DNA of 50,008 bases, taken from Thermoflexales bacterium (GTDB lineage Bacteria > Chloroflexota > Anaerolineae > J036 > Brachytrichaceae). This document shows positions 7,294 to 16,527 of the stretch, piece by piece (within the stretch, counting starts at the first letter, position 1; every line of letters begins with the position of its first letter). The notes beneath the pieces are model-generated. The model saw only the letters and a program-made list of their open reading frames with translations, made no database searches and was not told the DNA's origin. The stretch is from assembly GCA_025056965.1 (NCBI GenBank), contig JANWVF010000128.1, forward strand, positions 1-50,008. Direction: 5' to 3'. A program made the position numbers and the translations under genes.

Positions 7294-10200
7294 ATGGAAA
7301 TCAAGCGTAATCTGTGCTGCCTTGCAGCAGCCGGCGCGCTGCTCGTAGCGAGCGGAGCGGCATTTTACGTCTCGGCGCGCGAGGCTTTCTCTCAAGGTGA
7401 CCTAGTTGTCTTCGACGACAGCCTAGCCTCGGGCTGGCAGAACTGGTCGTGGGACGGCAGCTATGACTTGGCGCACAACGTCACGGTGTACCAGGGTAGC
7501 GCGTCCATCTCTGCAACGATCACCAACGGATATGGTGGCTTGTCGCTGCGCGTAGATCCCGGCCTGACGGGCGCGAATTATGGTGCGATCCAGTTCTGGG
7601 CGCACGGCGGCGCAAGTGGCACGCGACAGCTCCAGGTTGTGGTGGAACAAGGCGACTCCGGACCGCGCACCCCGGCGTTCGACATAGATGTGCCAGCCGG
7701 CAGCTGGCAACAGTTTACGGTTCCGCTGAGTGCCCTCAGTAGTCCGGCGACGATCAAGCGCATTAACATTGAGGATCGCAGCGGCGCCGGCCAGCCGACG
7801 TTCTACATAGACGAAATCAAGCTGCTGGCAGCTACGCCGCCTCCGACGCCTCCACCGGGCTGCGATTTGCCGATCTACCTCGACGGCCTAGCCTCGGGCT
7901 GGCAGAACTGGTCGTGGGGAGGCACATACCAACTCTTCCACACGTCTACGGTTTACCAGGGCAACTTCGCCATAGAGGCTTCTATGACCTCTGGTTATGC
8001 AGGGCTCTCCTTCCGCGTTGATCCCGGCATCACCGGCGGTTATGCGAGCATCCTCTTCTGGGCGCACGGCGGCGCAAGCGGCACCCGGCAGTTGCAAGTG
8101 GTCGTCGAGCAGGGTGACTCCGGCCCGCGCACGTCGCCGTACTTCATAGATGTGCCGGCAGGGACATGGCAACCTTTTCTCATCCCGCTCAGCGCGCTGG
8201 GCAATCCGGCAACGATCAAGCGCGTCAACATTGAGGATCGCACTGGGGCCGGCCAGCCGACGTTCTACGTGGATGCCGTGTGTTTGAGCACTATGGCGCC
8301 TCCCCCAACGCCCACGCCCATGCCACCTCCACCGGACTGCGATGCGCCGGCGTATCTTGATGCGCTCGCCGCGGGCTGGCAGAGCTGGTCGTGGGATGGG
8401 ACGTATGACTTTGCGCACACCACAACCGTATATCAAGGCAATGCATCCATCGCGGCGACGATCACGAATGGCTACGGCGGGATATCGTTGCGGGTAGATC
8501 CCGGGTTATCCGGCGCGAGTTACACCTCGATCCGTTTCTGGGTGCACGGCGGCGCAAGCGGCACGCGCAGGCTTCAGGTCGTGGTGCAACAAGCCGATGT
8601 GGGACAGGAGACTACGCCATTCGCATTCGATGCGCCGGCGGGCACGTGGACACAAGTTATTGTGCCGTTGAGCGCGCTGGGCAACCCGGCCACGATCAAG
8701 CGCATCAACATCCAAGACCGCACTGGAGCCGGCCAGCCGACGTTCTACGTGGACGTCGTATGTCTCAGCGCCGCGCCGCTGCCGCCGCCGCCACCGCCTC
8801 CTCCACCACCTCCGCCCCCCGCACCGACCCCGCCGCCTGCACCCCCGGCATCGCGCTTTCCGGGTGTGCCGGGGTGCGCCTACACGCTCTACGACGACGC
8901 ACTGGCAGATGGCTGGGACGACTGGTCGTGGAATACCAACGTAGCGCGCGAGCATCCATATGCGCTGCAAGGCCGCGCCCTAGCTTTTCAGTATCGCGGC
9001 GGCTACGCAGGCCTGTCGTTGCGCACTCCCGTAGCGCTCAGCCGCAGCGACTACGAGGCCGTTTCCTTCTGGATCAGCGGCGGCGAAGATCCCGGCGTGC
9101 GTCAGATCATGTTCCTCATCCAGAGCGCCGACGAGGGGGGCGAATCGCGGCGATTTCATCTTGACGTGTCACCGCGAACGTGGACGCCGGTGACAATCCC
9201 CTTTAGATTGCTCGGTCACGTGCCGGCCATCAAGCGTATCAACTTCCAGGAGCGCACCGGCCAGGCGCAGCCGCCGATCTTCGTGGACAACATATGCTTC
9301 CTGCGCGACAACGGCGGCGTGGATCTAAGCGGCCTGGCCAACTTGCATCCCGGCGATTTGCTTCTGTTTGACGAGGCAACCGGTGACTTTGTGGATGACT
9401 GGTCGTGGGAGACAGCGCTGAGCTTTGCCAACGTCCAACCGGCGATCGGTCTGCGTTCGCTCGCAGTGCGGCATCAGAAAGCTTACGCTGGGCTATCGCT
9501 GCGTTTGAAACAGGCGCAGAGCGCCGCCGAATACAGCGGCATCGCATTCAGCATCCACGGTGGAGAGCAGGGTCGGCGTCAACTCGAGCTCTACGTTCAG
9601 CAGGCCGATGAAGGCCAGGAAAGCAAGCGCGTCAAGTTCGACGTGCCTGCGGGACAATGGTATGACGTCGTCGTCCCGTTGAGCGCGTTGGGCGAACTCC
9701 AGGCGATCAAGCGCATCAATATTCAAGACCGCAGCGGTCGGCCTCAGGCGTATTACTTGGATAACATCGTCCTCGTCGGCGCCGGCAGGCAGGTTACGCT
9801 CAAGCTGCCCGCCCAGCCCAGCGATGCCGCTGCCCCGGACGTCCGATCGAGCTCCGGGCGAGTCAGTTCGTCGTGGCCGGATGGCGTGGTGTATCAGGAT
9901 GCGCTGGCGCCGAACTGGGAGAACTGGTCGTGGGACGCGCGGGTGAACGTCGCGAACACCCAACCCGCGCTGGGACGGCGCTCGATAGCGGTGAGCTACG
10001 CCAAGGGCTACGCCGGCCTCTCGCTGCGCGCGCCCATGACGCTTGCGGCCGGCGATTTCCGCGCGGTCGTGTTCTGGGTGCACGGGGGCGAAGCCGGTGA
10101 GCGACGGTTGCAGTTCTTCGTTCAGCAGACCGACGCCGGCGGAGAGTCGCGCAAGATTCCGCTCGAGGCGCCGGCGGGTGCCTGGACACCGTTCACCATT

Positions 10201-11250
10201 CCGCTGACCTTCCTGGGCGAGCTGAACACGATCAAGCGCCTGAACCTGCAGGATGTGAGCGGCGCGCCCCAGCCACCGTTCTACGTTGATCAGATACAAC
10301 TGACGCGCGAGTCCGTGACGACGACGTTGCCGCCGCCTCGCACGGGACCGACACCGGAAGGTGGATTCCTGATCTATCGGGACGGTTACCTGGCCGAGGG
10401 CTGGGATAACTGGTCGTGGGACACCGACGCTGACTTCCGCAATCGCAAGCCGGTGCTCCTCGGCTCGCATTCCATCCTGGTGCGCAACCGAGCGGCCGGC
10501 GGGTTGTCGCTGCGCGCGCCGATTACGCTGAACGCCGAAAACTATGGCGGCGTCCTAGTCCGCGTGCTCGGCGGGGAGACGCGCCCGCGACGTTTGCAGC
10601 TCTTCGTGCAGACGACCGACGTCGGCGGCGAGATGCCTAGCTTTATCTTCGACGTCACGCCGCGGCGCTGGCTCACCTTCAGCATCCCGTTCAGTGCGCT
10701 GGGCAACCCTCAGACGATCAAGCGCATCAACATTCAGGATTTGAGCGGCGCTTCCGAGACGACCTACTACATAGATGAGCTGGCGCTGTTGCCGTTCCGT
10801 GATCGCCCGCAGCCGCCGCGCCCCCCTTACTCCGCGCTGTTTGGCAACATCTTGGCCAAAGGATGGCGCGTGACGGCGCAGGGCATGCAAATCTCGCTCC
10901 GGGAAGAGCGCGTTGCACGAGCGATGTATGCCATCGCTGCTCAGATTACACAATCGGGCGCGCGCCTTCAACTTGAGGCAGCTCGACCCGCGGACGCGCG
11001 CGAGTTTCAGGCGTTCTCATTCTGGGTACACGGCGGTGCACGAGGGGTGCGCGGGTTGAAAGTGCGCATCCACCCGGCTGCTAACGCCGCGCCCGTGGAA
11101 GCGATATTCGACGCGCCGGCCAATGCTTGGCGGGAGGTTCGCGTGCCGCTGGGAGGCATGCCCGGCGTGCAAATGATCGCGATCGAGGCGCCCGCCGACA
11201 TAGCTGACGGCGTGTTCTATCTCGACGATCTTCGTCTGGTGCGCGACTAA
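7294..11250 (+). CDS. Large secreted protein of eight tandem beta-sandwich (carbohydrate-binding-like) modules
   Basis: A 1318-residue exported protein built almost entirely from copies of one module of about 155 residues. After a signal peptide (hydrophobic stretch near residues 8-26) each copy opens with GW-x-x-WSW, continues with GYAGLSLR, then a FW(V/A)HGG turn, LQ(V/F)xVQQxD, a DVPAGxW strand and PLSALGNPxTIKRINIQD, and closes with PTFYVDxIxL. Seven copies are intact; the eighth (from about 10850) keeps FWVHGG and FYLDDL but lacks the WSW and IKRINIQD signatures. Proline-rich linkers separate copies 1-4, including a run of 13 prolines. Similar modules occur beside glycosidase domains, hence the guess of glycan binding; no catalytic domain is visible. 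ATG 7294 is preferred over GTG 7288 because GAGAGG lies just upstream. The gene follows the LacI gene by 72 bases and precedes the beta-helix gene by 46. Confidence 0.8.
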   Translation: MEIKRNLCCLAAAGALLVASGAAFYVSAREAFSQGDLVVFDDSLASGWQNWSWDGSYDLAHNVTVYQGSASISATITNGYGGLSLRVDPGLTGANYGAIQFWAHGGASGTRQLQVVVEQGDSGPRTPAFDIDVPAGSWQQFTVPLSALSSPATIKRINIEDRSGAGQPTFYIDEIKLLAATPPPTPPPGCDLPIYLDGLASGWQNWSWGGTYQLFHTSTVYQGNFAIEASMTSGYAGLSFRVDPGITGGYASILFWAHGGASGTRQLQVVVEQGDSGPRTSPYFIDVPAGTWQPFLIPLSALGNPATIKRVNIEDRTGAGQPTFYVDAVCLSTMAPPPTPTPMPPPPDCDAPAYLDALAAGWQSWSWDGTYDFAHTTTVYQGNASIAATITNGYGGISLRVDPGLSGASYTSIRFWVHGGASGTRRLQVVVQQADVGQETTPFAFDAPAGTWTQVIVPLSALGNPATIKRINIQDRTGAGQPTFYVDVVCLSAAPLPPPPPPPPPPPPPAPTPPPAPPASRFPGVPGCAYTLYDDALADGWDDWSWNTNVAREHPYALQGRALAFQYRGGYAGLSLRTPVALSRSDYEAVSFWISGGEDPGVRQIMFLIQSADEGGESRRFHLDVSPRTWTPVTIPFRLLGHVPAIKRINFQERTGQAQPPIFVDNICFLRDNGGVDLSGLANLHPGDLLLFDEATGDFVDDWSWETALSFANVQPAIGLRSLAVRHQKAYAGLSLRLKQAQSAAEYSGIAFSIHGGEQGRRQLELYVQQADEGQESKRVKFDVPAGQWYDVVVPLSALGELQAIKRINIQDRSGRPQAYYLDNIVLVGAGRQVTLKLPAQPSDAAAPDVRSSSGRVSSSWPDGVVYQDALAPNWENWSWDARVNVANTQPALGRRSIAVSYAKGYAGLSLRAPMTLAAGDFRAVVFWVHGGEAGERRLQFFVQQTDAGGESRKIPLEAPAGAWTPFTIPLTFLGELNTIKRLNLQDVSGAPQPPFYVDQIQLTRESVTTTLPPPRTGPTPEGGFLIYRDGYLAEGWDNWSWDTDADFRNRKPVLLGSHSILVRNRAAGGLSLRAPITLNAENYGGVLVRVLGGETRPRRLQLFVQTTDVGGEMPSFIFDVTPRRWLTFSIPFSALGNPQTIKRINIQDLSGASETTYYIDELALLPFRDRPQPPRPPYSALFGNILAKGWRVTAQGMQISLREERVARAMYAIAAQITQSGARLQLEAARPADAREFQAFSFWVHGGARGVRGLKVRIHPAANAAPVEAIFDAPANAWREVRVPLGGMPGVQMIAIEAPADIADGVFYLDDLRLVRD
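7414..11247 (+). repeat. Tandem protein-coding repeat, eight units of about 460-540 bases
   Basis: The GW-x-x-WSW codons recur near 7429, 7894, 8370, 8911, 9390, 9912 and 10399, and the degenerate eighth unit begins near 10850. The string ctggtcgtgg is identical in all seven intact units, and units 1 and 2 share a longer exact stretch around it. DNA-level identity this high suggests fairly recent duplication or gene conversion. Confidence 0.8.
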
Positions 11251-11296
11251 CAGCCAAGAGGCTGTGCAACGAGAACTGTTGGAGGTATTCGAGCTT

Positions 11297-14200
11297 ATGC
11301 ACACGAAAACGACGACGATCATCAAGCTGTTATTAGGAGCGATCACGACGCTCGCCGCGCTGCTCCTAGCCGGTCGAGCCCATGCCGATACGATCACCGT
11401 GACGATCGGTTTCGATCGCTTCGACGAAACGGCCACGGCGGACTGCTCGCTGCGCGAAGCGATTCAGGCAGCCAACACCAACGCCTCATTTGCCGGATGT
11501 CAGCACAGCGGCGGCGACCCGAACGATGTCATCGTGTTCGATAGCGCGGTCAGCACGGCATTTATCACGCGCACGGTATCCGGCGATAACAACGACAACA
11601 CCAGCGGCGATCTCGACGCATACGTGGGGAGCGTAAGCGGCACGCTGGTCATCCGCGGCCCAGCGACGGTGCTCGTGCAGAATCTCTTCGACCGCGCATT
11701 CGACGTGCGCCCCGATTCATCGGGAAGCGGCGCGTTCAGCCTGGAGGCAATCACGGTGAGCGGTGGGGATCTGCGCCTCGACCTTACTTCCGATGACGCC
11801 GTCATCACCAATGCTCAGCTCGAATGCGTCTATGGAGGTGGGGGCGTGCGCGTTCACTCCGGCGTAACGGCGACCCTGGACGGTGTCGTCGTGAGTGAAA
11901 ACGCGGCTGCTTACGCCGGCGGCGGCGTGTGCGCCAAGGAGGGCGCTTCGCTCATCATTAGCGGCACCCAGTTGCTTTCCAACACGGTCGGGTTGAGCGG
12001 CAGCACGCAGGTGAACTGGGTGGCCGGAGGCGGCGGCTTGTGGAGCAGCGCGCCACTGGTGATGACGAACTCGTTCGTGATCAGCAACCGCGTCGTGCTT
12101 AGCGGCGGCTTCTATAGCTTTGCCGGCGGCGGCGGCATCGGCGTCATCACCGGCGATCTAAGCATCATGGGCAGCGTCGTGAGCTACAACCGCGTCGAGC
12201 AAAGCGCCGACGCCGAGGCTCAGGGTGGCGGGATCATGGCCGGCCGCTGGGCAGGCCCGCTCGCTCAGGTGCTGCTCCGGGGTGTCAGGATCGAAGGGAA
12301 CCAGTCGTTGAGCGGTGCGACGTCCTACGGCGGCGGCGTGGCGCTGCTACGGGGCGTGCAGGCGTTGATCACTGGCGGTTCGATCATCTCCGGCAACGTG
12401 TTGAGCGCGACCCAAGGCGCGGCCGGCGGCGGGCTCGCCGTGGGATTGAACTTCTGGCCGAGTGACTACCAGCCGCCTATCGTTGAGATGGACGGCGGCG
12501 TGGTGCGTAACAACCGCGCTACGGCGAGCGCCGCTTCGGTCGCGGGCGCCGTGACCCCAACCGTATTCGGCGGCGGGGCGTTCCTGGGTGTGGGAACGGT
12601 GTTCACCGTGACCGGTATCTCCGTAGATAACAATGCGGTGCGATACATCGGCGCCTCAGTGACTAACACCAACGGCTTTGGCGGAGGGATCAGCGCCTTC
12701 GCCCATGGGGGCGGCCGCGTGAGCAACTCCCAGGTTCTCAGCAACGCCGTGCGCGGCTTCCGCTTTGCCAGCGGCGGCGGCCTGCATGTAGGTGGCGACG
12801 GCTTCCTGCTGAGCAATACCGCGGTCAGCGCGAATGTCGCCGAGTCATCCACGGACGCCGACGCCGGCGCGCTCGGCGGCGGCGCCTTCATCAACTGGGG
12901 CGAGTCGCACTTCACCGACGCGCAGATATTCGGCAACGTGATCACCGGCGTGCTCTACGCCAGTGGCGGCGGCATCGCGGTGGACGGCAGACTATATGTG
13001 ACGAGCACCGCGATCGGCGCAAATCACGGCCGCGCCGGTGGAGGGCTTTTTGTGAACAGCGGCGGCATTGCACACGTCGAAAGCAGCAACATCGTGTCTA
13101 ACACGGCCGAGAGCGACGGGGGCGGCGTCCAGGTGAACGGCACACTCTTCATCACGCGCACCGCCGTAGTGACAAATACTGCCCTGCAAGGAGGTGGCTT
13201 GGGCCTCAGCAGCGCGGCGCTGCTCTACGGGCGCCAGATCACCGTGGCGCACAACCTGGCCACAGGCACCAACTACGCGCAGGGAGGCGGCCTGTTCGGC
13301 GGCGGTAGTGCGTTCGTGTCCGATAGCACAATTGCACATAACCGCGCCGTGGCGCCGAACTACGCAGCCGGAGGCGGCGTGTATCGCTATGGTGGTGTAT
13401 TCCATCTGAGCGGTTCGCAACTGAGCGATAACCTGGCGAGCAGCAACGGCGACGTGAAGGCGGGTGGGTGGTATGGCTCGGACAGCACGGCCTACATGAC
13501 CAACACGCTGATCGCGCGCAACGTCGCCTCAGCGACGAATCTTGCGCTGGGCGGCGGCATCTGGATCACCAATACGACGCTCGCGCTGTCGAACGTTGAC
13601 GTGTTGACCAACACGGCTCGCTCGCTGAACAGCGTAGCCAAGGGTGGAGCAGGCGTTCAAGAGAGCCAGACTACGCTCACGCTGATCAACGGTCGGGTGC
13701 AGGACAACCAGGCGCGCTCGCAAAACGCCTCGGCATACGCCGGTGGGTTCGACGTGGCCAGCACGTCCAAGCTGTTCATCACGACTACGCGCGTAGTGAG
13801 CAACGCCGCCGTCGGCGACAACGCGAGCGGCAGCGGCGGCATCGGTAACAACGGCGTCTTGCGGATCGTGACGTCTACCGTGAGCAGCAACAAAGCCCTG
13901 AGCGTAACGACCGGTCAGCCGGTCGGCGCAGGCGGCGGCATCGGCAACGGTGGCACGCTGCACATCGCGGCCTCGAGCATCGTCAGCAACGTCGCCGCAA
14001 CCGGCGCCGGGCTGAACACCTATGGCGCTGCCCAGACGCATATCCTGAACAGCACGCTGAGCGGCAATCAGTCTAACCCTGGCACCAACATCGGCGGCGC
14101 GATCCTGACCGGCACGGCGTATCTGACCCACACCACCGTTGCGAGCAACACCGGCGCCGGCCTGGCCATCGGCGGGAGCGGCCTGGTCATTCGTGCCACG

Positions 14201-14557
14201 GCGGTCGCCCACCATGCCGGCAACAACTGCGTGAGCTGGGGCGGGAGTGTGAGCAACAGCGATTACAGCGTGAGTGATGACACGACGTGCGCGACGTTCT
14301 TCGCTGGAACGAATGCGCTGAACAATACACCATTCATGCGCCTGAGGCCGCTGACATTCCACAGCGCGACGGGCACGTGGTATCACCCCACCTTGGTGGG
14401 CAGCCTGTTGCATGAGCGCGTGCCGGCGGGCGACTGTCCGCTGACCGATCAGCTCGGACAACCGCGCCCCGGCGTCTTGCACTGCGACACCGGCGCGTTT
14501 GAGCTGCAGAGCTTCTATCGCGTCTTCGCGCCGATTGTGCGGCGGCCGAACGTTTGA
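11297..14557 (+). CDS. CSLREA-type right-handed beta-helix surface protein
   Basis: A 1086-residue exported protein. The signal peptide (MHTKTTTIIKLLLGAI, ending near GRAHA) is followed by the CSLREAIQAAN motif at about residues 50-60, the mark of the CSLREA domain family. The rest is a long series of 20-30-residue turns with GGG(V/I/L) and SNTA-like Asn/Thr/Ser-rich strands, the pattern of parallel beta-helix or Pmp-like repeats. Such proteins are usually on the cell surface, as adhesins or as polysaccharide-acting proteins; no pectate-lyase catalytic residues can be picked out. The C-terminus ends FYRVFAPIVRRPNV, resembling the short YLPL(V/I)-x-R ends of many Chloroflexota exported proteins, maybe a sorting signal. 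GGAGG at 11281-11285 supports this start. It is probably cotranscribed with the multi-module gene. Confidence 0.8.
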   Translation: MHTKTTTIIKLLLGAITTLAALLLAGRAHADTITVTIGFDRFDETATADCSLREAIQAANTNASFAGCQHSGGDPNDVIVFDSAVSTAFITRTVSGDNNDNTSGDLDAYVGSVSGTLVIRGPATVLVQNLFDRAFDVRPDSSGSGAFSLEAITVSGGDLRLDLTSDDAVITNAQLECVYGGGGVRVHSGVTATLDGVVVSENAAAYAGGGVCAKEGASLIISGTQLLSNTVGLSGSTQVNWVAGGGGLWSSAPLVMTNSFVISNRVVLSGGFYSFAGGGGIGVITGDLSIMGSVVSYNRVEQSADAEAQGGGIMAGRWAGPLAQVLLRGVRIEGNQSLSGATSYGGGVALLRGVQALITGGSIISGNVLSATQGAAGGGLAVGLNFWPSDYQPPIVEMDGGVVRNNRATASAASVAGAVTPTVFGGGAFLGVGTVFTVTGISVDNNAVRYIGASVTNTNGFGGGISAFAHGGGRVSNSQVLSNAVRGFRFASGGGLHVGGDGFLLSNTAVSANVAESSTDADAGALGGGAFINWGESHFTDAQIFGNVITGVLYASGGGIAVDGRLYVTSTAIGANHGRAGGGLFVNSGGIAHVESSNIVSNTAESDGGGVQVNGTLFITRTAVVTNTALQGGGLGLSSAALLYGRQITVAHNLATGTNYAQGGGLFGGGSAFVSDSTIAHNRAVAPNYAAGGGVYRYGGVFHLSGSQLSDNLASSNGDVKAGGWYGSDSTAYMTNTLIARNVASATNLALGGGIWITNTTLALSNVDVLTNTARSLNSVAKGGAGVQESQTTLTLINGRVQDNQARSQNASAYAGGFDVASTSKLFITTTRVVSNAAVGDNASGSGGIGNNGVLRIVTSTVSSNKALSVTTGQPVGAGGGIGNGGTLHIAASSIVSNVAATGAGLNTYGAAQTHILNSTLSGNQSNPGTNIGGAILTGTAYLTHTTVASNTGAGLAIGGSGLVIRATAVAHHAGNNCVSWGGSVSNSDYSVSDDTTCATFFAGTNALNNTPFMRLRPLTFHSATGTWYHPTLVGSLLHERVPAGDCPLTDQLGQPRPGVLHCDTGAFELQSFYRVFAPIVRRPNV

Positions 14558-14560
14558 AGG

Positions 14561-14611
14561 CACGGCGGGGCGGCGCATCGCGCGACGCGCCGCCCCGCCG
14601 TGAGGCGTTTT
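14561..14611 (+). terminator. Strong intrinsic terminator after the beta-helix gene
   Basis: Perfect 16-base arms at 14561-14576 and 14587-14602 (CACGGCGGGGCGGCGC and its complement) enclose a 10-base loop, followed by a short TTTT run at 14608-14611. It starts 3 bases after the stop codon and separates the large surface genes from the solute-binding gene. Confidence 0.8.
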
Positions 14612-14652
14612 GAGAATACCTTGTCTGATCTGCTAAACAGGAGTGAATCGCG

Positions 14653-16497
14653 GTGACCAGGAAACTAACTCGTCGTCAACTGTTGCGTGCCGGAATGATC
14701 GGCAGCCTGGGCGTTTTGGCGGCCGCGTGCGGCGGGAGCACCGATGGCAGCAGCGCATCTCCCGATCAGCCTGCGCTGCCCGAAGTCGCCCCAACCGATA
14801 CCCCCCAGCCGGCCTCGGAAGCAGGTGAGCCGTCTCGTGCATCGGTCAGGCTGAAGGAAGTGCCGCGCAATCGCACGCTGATCGTGAACTACGGCGGGGT
14901 CAGCGGCCAATACACCAATCAGGGCATCACCAATCCCTGGGCGATCGGCTTCAACCACCAAGAGGGGAACTCGCTATTGTGGGAGCCGCTGTTCTACTAC
15001 TCAGTGTTCGCCAACAAAGAGATCCCCTGGCTGGCCGAGCGCGGCGATTACAACGAGGACTACACCGAGCTGGTGATCAAGATGCGCCCGGGGGCGGAAT
15101 GGAGCGACGGCGTGCCGGTAACCTCGGCGGATGTGAAGTACACCCTCGATACGCTCATGGAGAACGACCTGCTGCTTTATCACGCGCAGGTGTCCGAGGC
15201 AGTCAAGGAAGTGACGACCCCGGACGAGCGCACGGTCGTCGTTCGCTTCAACAAGCCGAGCCCGCGCTTCAAGTTCGAGGTGCTCAGTTTTAAGTTCGAC
15301 ACGGGCATTCCTGTGCTGCCCAAACACGTCATGGAGCAGATGTATGACGTGACCGCCTTCCCGGGCGACGATGACATGGTGCACAGCGGCATGTTCAACA
15401 CCTTCCAGACGCCGCAACAGAAGGTCTTCGACCTGCGCGAAGATTGGTGGGGCTTCAAGACGGGCTTCCAGAAGAAGCCCGACATCGAGCGCGTGATCGT
15501 GCTTCCGATCAGCGACATGACCATGACGGCGCAGCGCATCGTGAACGATGAGGTGGATGCGACGCTCGATATGCGCCCCTCATTGATCCGCAGCGTCGTC
15601 GAGCAGAACCCGAAGATCATCACGCACACCGGTCGCCAGGAGCCGCTGGGCTACGTGGACTGGTGGCCCAACTCGCTCTGGGTCAACACGCAGCTCGCCC
15701 CCTACGACAACCCAGACGTCCGCTGGGCGATCAACCTGGCGATTGACCGGGACACGATAGACCGCTTCGTCTTCAACGGCGTCAAGCTCACCACGATCTT
15801 CCCATATCCCGAGTATGAGCCGCTCAAGCCGTATCTCGACCGCGTGCGACCGCGCGGCGAGGCGCTCGGCGTGGCGCGCTTCAGCTTGGAGGAGAGCGCG
15901 GCGCGCATGGAACGCGCCGGATTCACGAAAGACGGCGAGGGCTTCTGGGTGAAGGACGGTCGGCGGGTCAACGCGACCATCCACGGTTTCGAGGTGATCC
16001 ATGCCGACATCGTGCCGGTCTTGATCGAGATGCTGCGCCGCGGCGGTTTTGAGTCTGCGGTGAACTTCGGAAGCGACGCCTTCCAGAGGATGGTGGACGG
16101 CCAGCCGGGCCTCTACCTGTATGGCCACGGCGGCAGCCTCGTTGATCCTTACGCGACGCTGGAGCTGTATCACAGCCGTTCCAGCCAGCCCAACCAGGCC
16201 GGCGCCGGCGGCAGCAATCGCTTCTCGCGCTACAGCAATCCGGAGTTCGACCGCATCGTAGATGAGATGAGCGTGATCGCCCCGTCAGATCCCCGGCTGG
16301 ACGCGCTCTTCGAGAAGGCGATGGACATCTACTGGGGCGACATGATAGACATCCCGTTGATCCAGTGGCTGCATCGCATCCCCTACAACACCACTTACTG
16401 GACGAATTGGCCAACGCAGGACAATCCTTATCTCAACGGCGCATTCTGGCACTACACTTTCCCGTTGCTGGTGTTGAACTTGAAGGCGGCTCAGTGA
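14653..16497 (+). CDS. Family-5 (oligopeptide/oligosaccharide) ABC solute-binding lipoprotein
   Basis: A 614-residue SBP_bac_5 protein. The N-terminus TRRQLLRAGMIG looks like a Tat signal and is followed by a lipobox-like LAAAC, so it is probably exported folded and lipid-anchored. Family landmarks are NSLLWEPLFYYS, the MRPGAEWSDGVPVTSADVKYT motif region, and DVRWAINLAIDRDTI. Most relatives bind peptides or nickel, but a subgroup in Thermotoga and others binds beta-glucan or xylan oligosaccharides. The adjacent GH5 gene and LacI-type regulator favour a sugar ligand here. No permease or ATPase genes are near, so it must share a channel encoded elsewhere. The start is GTG at 14653 with AGGAG 9 bases upstream. 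Confidence 0.88.
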   Translation: MTRKLTRRQLLRAGMIGSLGVLAAACGGSTDGSSASPDQPALPEVAPTDTPQPASEAGEPSRASVRLKEVPRNRTLIVNYGGVSGQYTNQGITNPWAIGFNHQEGNSLLWEPLFYYSVFANKEIPWLAERGDYNEDYTELVIKMRPGAEWSDGVPVTSADVKYTLDTLMENDLLLYHAQVSEAVKEVTTPDERTVVVRFNKPSPRFKFEVLSFKFDTGIPVLPKHVMEQMYDVTAFPGDDDMVHSGMFNTFQTPQQKVFDLREDWWGFKTGFQKKPDIERVIVLPISDMTMTAQRIVNDEVDATLDMRPSLIRSVVEQNPKIITHTGRQEPLGYVDWWPNSLWVNTQLAPYDNPDVRWAINLAIDRDTIDRFVFNGVKLTTIFPYPEYEPLKPYLDRVRPRGEALGVARFSLEESAARMERAGFTKDGEGFWVKDGRRVNATIHGFEVIHADIVPVLIEMLRRGGFESAVNFGSDAFQRMVDGQPGLYLYGHGGSLVDPYATLELYHSRSSQPNQAGAGGSNRFSRYSNPEFDRIVDEMSVIAPSDPRLDALFEKAMDIYWGDMIDIPLIQWLHRIPYNTTYWTNWPTQDNPYLNGAFWHYTFPLLVLNLKAAQ

Positions 16498-16527
16498 TCT
16501 TTACCGGGCTGCGCCGGAAGGAGTGAT

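Noticed and set aside
8782-8820. CC(N) triplet run that looks like a microsatellite
   Set aside because: It uses all four proline codons in mixed order within an open frame; it is a 13-residue poly-proline linker.
7423-10971. Long open frames on the minus strand inside the multi-module gene (for example 9493-10470)
   Set aside because: They mirror a GC-rich, repeat-containing plus-strand gene with clear protein motifs; the antisense products have no domain and no start signal.
7414-11247. Repeats considered as a CRISPR array or mobile repeat
   Set aside because: Units are about 460-540 bases, in frame, and code for one protein; no short direct repeats with unique spacers occur anywhere in the window.
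13529-14578. A 349-codon minus-strand frame opposite the beta-helix gene
   Set aside because: It runs through the terminator and copies the codon periodicity of the plus strand; no ribosome binding site or family match.
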